From assembly GCA_030037575.1 (NCBI GenBank), contig JASHRB010000546.1, positions 1 to 7,210 on the forward strand: a stretch of 7,210 nucleotides of DNA, read 5' to 3'. The position numbers were made by a program, and so were the translations under genes. This DNA comes from Candidatus Sulfotelmatobacter sp. (GTDB taxonomy: Bacteria; Acidobacteriota; Terriglobia; Terriglobales; Acidobacteriaceae). This document shows positions 5,541 through 7,210 of the stretch, piece by piece (the first letter of the stretch is position 1; each line of letters opens with the position of its first letter). The notes beneath the pieces were generated by a model. The model had not been told where the DNA came from. It saw only the letters and a list, made by a program, of their open reading frames with translations, and searched no databases.

Positions 5541-6893
5541 GTGTCTGAATCGAGAACTGCAGTTCAGGTGGCGGGTGAGACAAGCCTCGCGCAATCCTCC
5601 GAAGGGGGATCGCGCTGGCAGGTGGCGTGGCGGGCGCTGCGGCACCGCAACTTCCAACTGTTTTTCGGCGGCCAGTTCATTTCGCTGATTGGAACCTGGA
5701 TGCAGAACGTGGCGCAATCCTGGCTGGTGTACCGGCTGACCGGTTCGGCCCTGCTGTTGGGGTCGGTGGGATTCGCCGGACAGATTCCGGTATTTCTGTT
5801 TGCCCCGCTGGGAGGGATTGCGGCCGACCGGTTTGATCGCCAAAAAATTGTGGTGGCAACCCAGAATGTGGCCATGGTGCTCGCCTTAATTCTCGCGGCG
5901 CTCACGCTGACCAACAAAGTCCAAGTCTGGCATGTGTTTGTACTGGCGAGCCTGCTGGGAATCGTGAACGCATTCGATATTCCCGGGAGGCAATCGTTCC
6001 TGGTCGACATGGTGGGCAAAGAAGATCTGATGAACGCGATTGCGCTGAACTCCTCGATGTTCAACGGGGCGCGCGTGATGGGACCGGCGATTGCTGGAAT
6101 TCTGGTGGCGAAAATCGGCGAAGGCTGGTGTTTCTTTGCCAATGGCGTGAGCTACATCGCGGTGATCATGGGACTGCTGCTGATGCGGGTTCACAGTCCG
6201 GCGCGCGCCACCGGGGCTTCGCCGCTGGAGCACATGATGGAGGGCTTCCGCTTTGTGAACCATACTGCGCCGATTCGCGCCCTGCTGCTGCTCTTGGGAG
6301 TCGTAAGCTTGGTGGGAATGCCCTACGTGGTTCTGATGCCGATTTTTGCCGACCAAATTCTGCATGGCGGGGCGCGCGGCCTGGGAATTCTGATGGGAGC
6401 GACGGGTGTGGGCGCCTTGCTGGGCGCGCTCACGCTGGCATTTCGCGAAGGAGTGAAAGGTTTGGGACGATGGGTGGCGTGGTGCAGCGCCGGATTTGGC
6501 ATCAGCCTGATGGTTTTTTCCTTCTCCCGCAATTTCTGGCTGTCGGTGATTTTGCTGCTGCCCGTCGGTTACACCATGATGCTGCAGATGGCCTGCTCAA
6601 ATACGTTGATTCAGGTCATGGTGCCGGACGAGCTGCGCGGCCGGGTGATGGCGGTGTATTCCATGATGTTTATGGGCATGGCGCCGATCGGCGCGCTGTT
6701 CGGCGGCCTGGTGGCCGACCAGTTGGGAGCCCCGATTACGGTGGCCATCGGCGGACTGGCTTCGCTGGCGGGCGCGGGATGGTTTGCCCGGCAGCTTCCG
6801 AAGATTCGCGTGGAGGCGCGCCGCTTGCTGGTCGCACAGGCCGCCGCCGGGGGTGAACCGTCGGAGGTGGCGACTCAGCCGGTGAAAGGCTAG
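5541..6893 (+). CDS. MFS exporter, EntS/MFS_3-type
   Basis: With the GTG at 5541 the protein is 450 residues and mostly hydrophobic, consistent with about 12 membrane helices. The MFS motif A between helices 2 and 3 is clear: GIAADRFDRQ at about 92-101. An amphipathic start WRALRHRNFQLFFGGQFISLIGTW (in pieces, about 30-53), GPAIAGIL in helix 5 (about 181-188) and VPDELRGRVMAVYSMM (about 361-376) are typical of the MFS_3 family, which includes the enterobactin exporter EntS. Such inner-membrane proteins expel small molecules by proton antiport; the cargo cannot be inferred, and no siderophore or biosynthesis genes are adjacent. The start is unsettled: GTG at 5475 and 5502 are in frame, none has a strong ribosome site, and I prefer 5541 from the promoter-like box at 5498 and the MSES-type N-terminus. 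It diverges from the PilZ gene. Confidence 0.92.
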   Translation: MSESRTAVQVAGETSLAQSSEGGSRWQVAWRALRHRNFQLFFGGQFISLIGTWMQNVAQSWLVYRLTGSALLLGSVGFAGQIPVFLFAPLGGIAADRFDRQKIVVATQNVAMVLALILAALTLTNKVQVWHVFVLASLLGIVNAFDIPGRQSFLVDMVGKEDLMNAIALNSSMFNGARVMGPAIAGILVAKIGEGWCFFANGVSYIAVIMGLLLMRVHSPARATGASPLEHMMEGFRFVNHTAPIRALLLLLGVVSLVGMPYVVLMPIFADQILHGGARGLGILMGATGVGALLGALTLAFREGVKGLGRWVAWCSAGFGISLMVFSFSRNFWLSVILLLPVGYTMMLQMACSNTLIQVMVPDELRGRVMAVYSMMFMGMAPIGALFGGLVADQLGAPITVAIGGLASLAGAGWFARQLPKIRVEARRLLVAQAAAGGEPSEVATQPVKG

Positions 6894-7037
6894 CGCTCGC
6901 GCCCACTCCTGCTTGCGTTCGACCAGGCCAGGTTTGGATTACGCCCATTCCCCTTTTTCTCTCCTGCGCTTTCCAAAATCAGTTTCTCGCAAGGCTTGAT
7001 GGTTTGAACGCCTCCTGCCGCTAATCTGTTTAATTTC

Positions 7038-7067
7038 TTGAACTTCCGCGTGACGCCATGATATACC
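7038..7067 (+). promoter_or_regulatory. Candidate promoter for the gene at the right edge
   Basis: TTGAAC (7038-7043) and TATACC (7062-7067) are 18 bases apart, and the -10 box is preceded by TGA, giving an extended -10 (TGn). Transcription would start near 7074 and leave a leader of about 75 bases. The rest of 6894-7148 contains no gene I can support and no convincing hairpin-plus-T terminator for the exporter. Confidence 0.45.
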
Positions 7068-7138
7068 GCTCAGGCCATATTTCTACGCCCATGAAATGCG
7101 GAGCGCGGGGTGGAGCCGGCTGAGGGCGTCTGAGAATC

Positions 7139-7144
7139 GGAGGA
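7139..7144 (+). promoter_or_regulatory. Ribosome binding site of the right-edge gene
   Basis: GGAGGA lies 4 bases before the ATG at 7149, a near-consensus Shine-Dalgarno sequence that supports a real start codon in this short fragment. Confidence 0.7.
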
Positions 7145-7148
7145 CGAG

Positions 7149-7210
7149 ATGAATTCACTGCGAAAGAAGATGCTGGCATCGGGCCTTTTCGTCGCCATAT
7201 TCACTGCCAC
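7149..7210 (+). CDS. N-terminus of an exported or membrane protein (cut by window end)
   Basis: Only the first 20 full codons are present. They encode MNSLRKKML followed by ASGLFVAIFTA: a short positive n-region (R5, K6, K7) and then a hydrophobic stretch. This is the pattern of a Sec signal peptide or a first membrane helix; no cleavage site is reached. The strong ribosome site at 7139-7144 and the promoter candidate at 7038-7067 make this a real gene with its own transcription unit. The family cannot be told from what is visible. Confidence 0.65.
   Translation, partial: MNSLRKKMLASGLFVAIFTA

Noticed and set aside
6128..6856. 242-residue open frame overlapping the MFS exporter in another frame
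   Set aside because: Low-complexity Gly/Arg/Ala composition inside a clearly coding MFS gene; a shadow frame.
6894..6960. Possible terminator after the exporter (T run near 6953)
   Set aside because: The T run is not preceded by a stable hairpin; the nearby GCGC repeats form only 4-bp arms.

Overview
The window is 7.2 kb of GC-rich bacterial DNA holding six complete genes and the first codons of a seventh. Three things point, as inference only, to a soil-type bacterium, most likely Acidobacteriota: the base composition, the frequent weak or non-ATG starts, and the mix of a Tat-exported spermidine-dehydrogenase-like flavoprotein, an OsmC protein, a CpaE/TadZ ATPase and a PilZ protein. There is no rRNA, tRNA, transposase, integrase or CRISPR array to anchor taxonomy or suggest mobility.

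Layout. Bases 1-89 hold no gene I can defend. Three genes then run rightward: a GAF-domain protein resembling free-methionine-(R)-sulfoxide reductase but lacking two of its three key cysteines (90-566), a Tat-exported FAD oxidoreductase of the spermidine dehydrogenase type (682-2610), and an OsmC-family thiol peroxidase (2678-3148). The last two are 67 bp apart and could be cotranscribed. Two genes run leftward and converge on OsmC: a PilZ-domain protein (4801-5307), then a CpaE/TadZ-like ATPase with a receiver-like N-terminus (3214-4485). The 315 bp between them holds a promoter-like sequence for the ATPase with a short tandem repeat just upstream. Diverging from the PilZ gene is an MFS exporter of the EntS/MFS_3 type (5541-6893). 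At the right edge, after 255 bp with a good promoter candidate, an exported or membrane protein begins (7149 to the window end).

How the genes may relate. The GAF, flavoprotein and OsmC genes share a loose redox theme, with no evidence of a common pathway. PilZ (c-di-GMP receptor) and CpaE/TadZ (positioning of Flp/Tad pilus assembly) are functionally compatible and adjacent, but no other pilus genes are present, so this would be an orphan or satellite pair. A shared 10-bp element, TTGCGCAAAC, lies upstream of the ATPase gene and in the PilZ/exporter divergent region.

I do not see a convincing new multi-gene defence or mobile system. The most interesting signals are the GAF protein without its catalytic cysteine, the degenerate nucleotide-site motifs in the CpaE-like protein, and the regulatory elements around the PilZ, CpaE and exporter genes.
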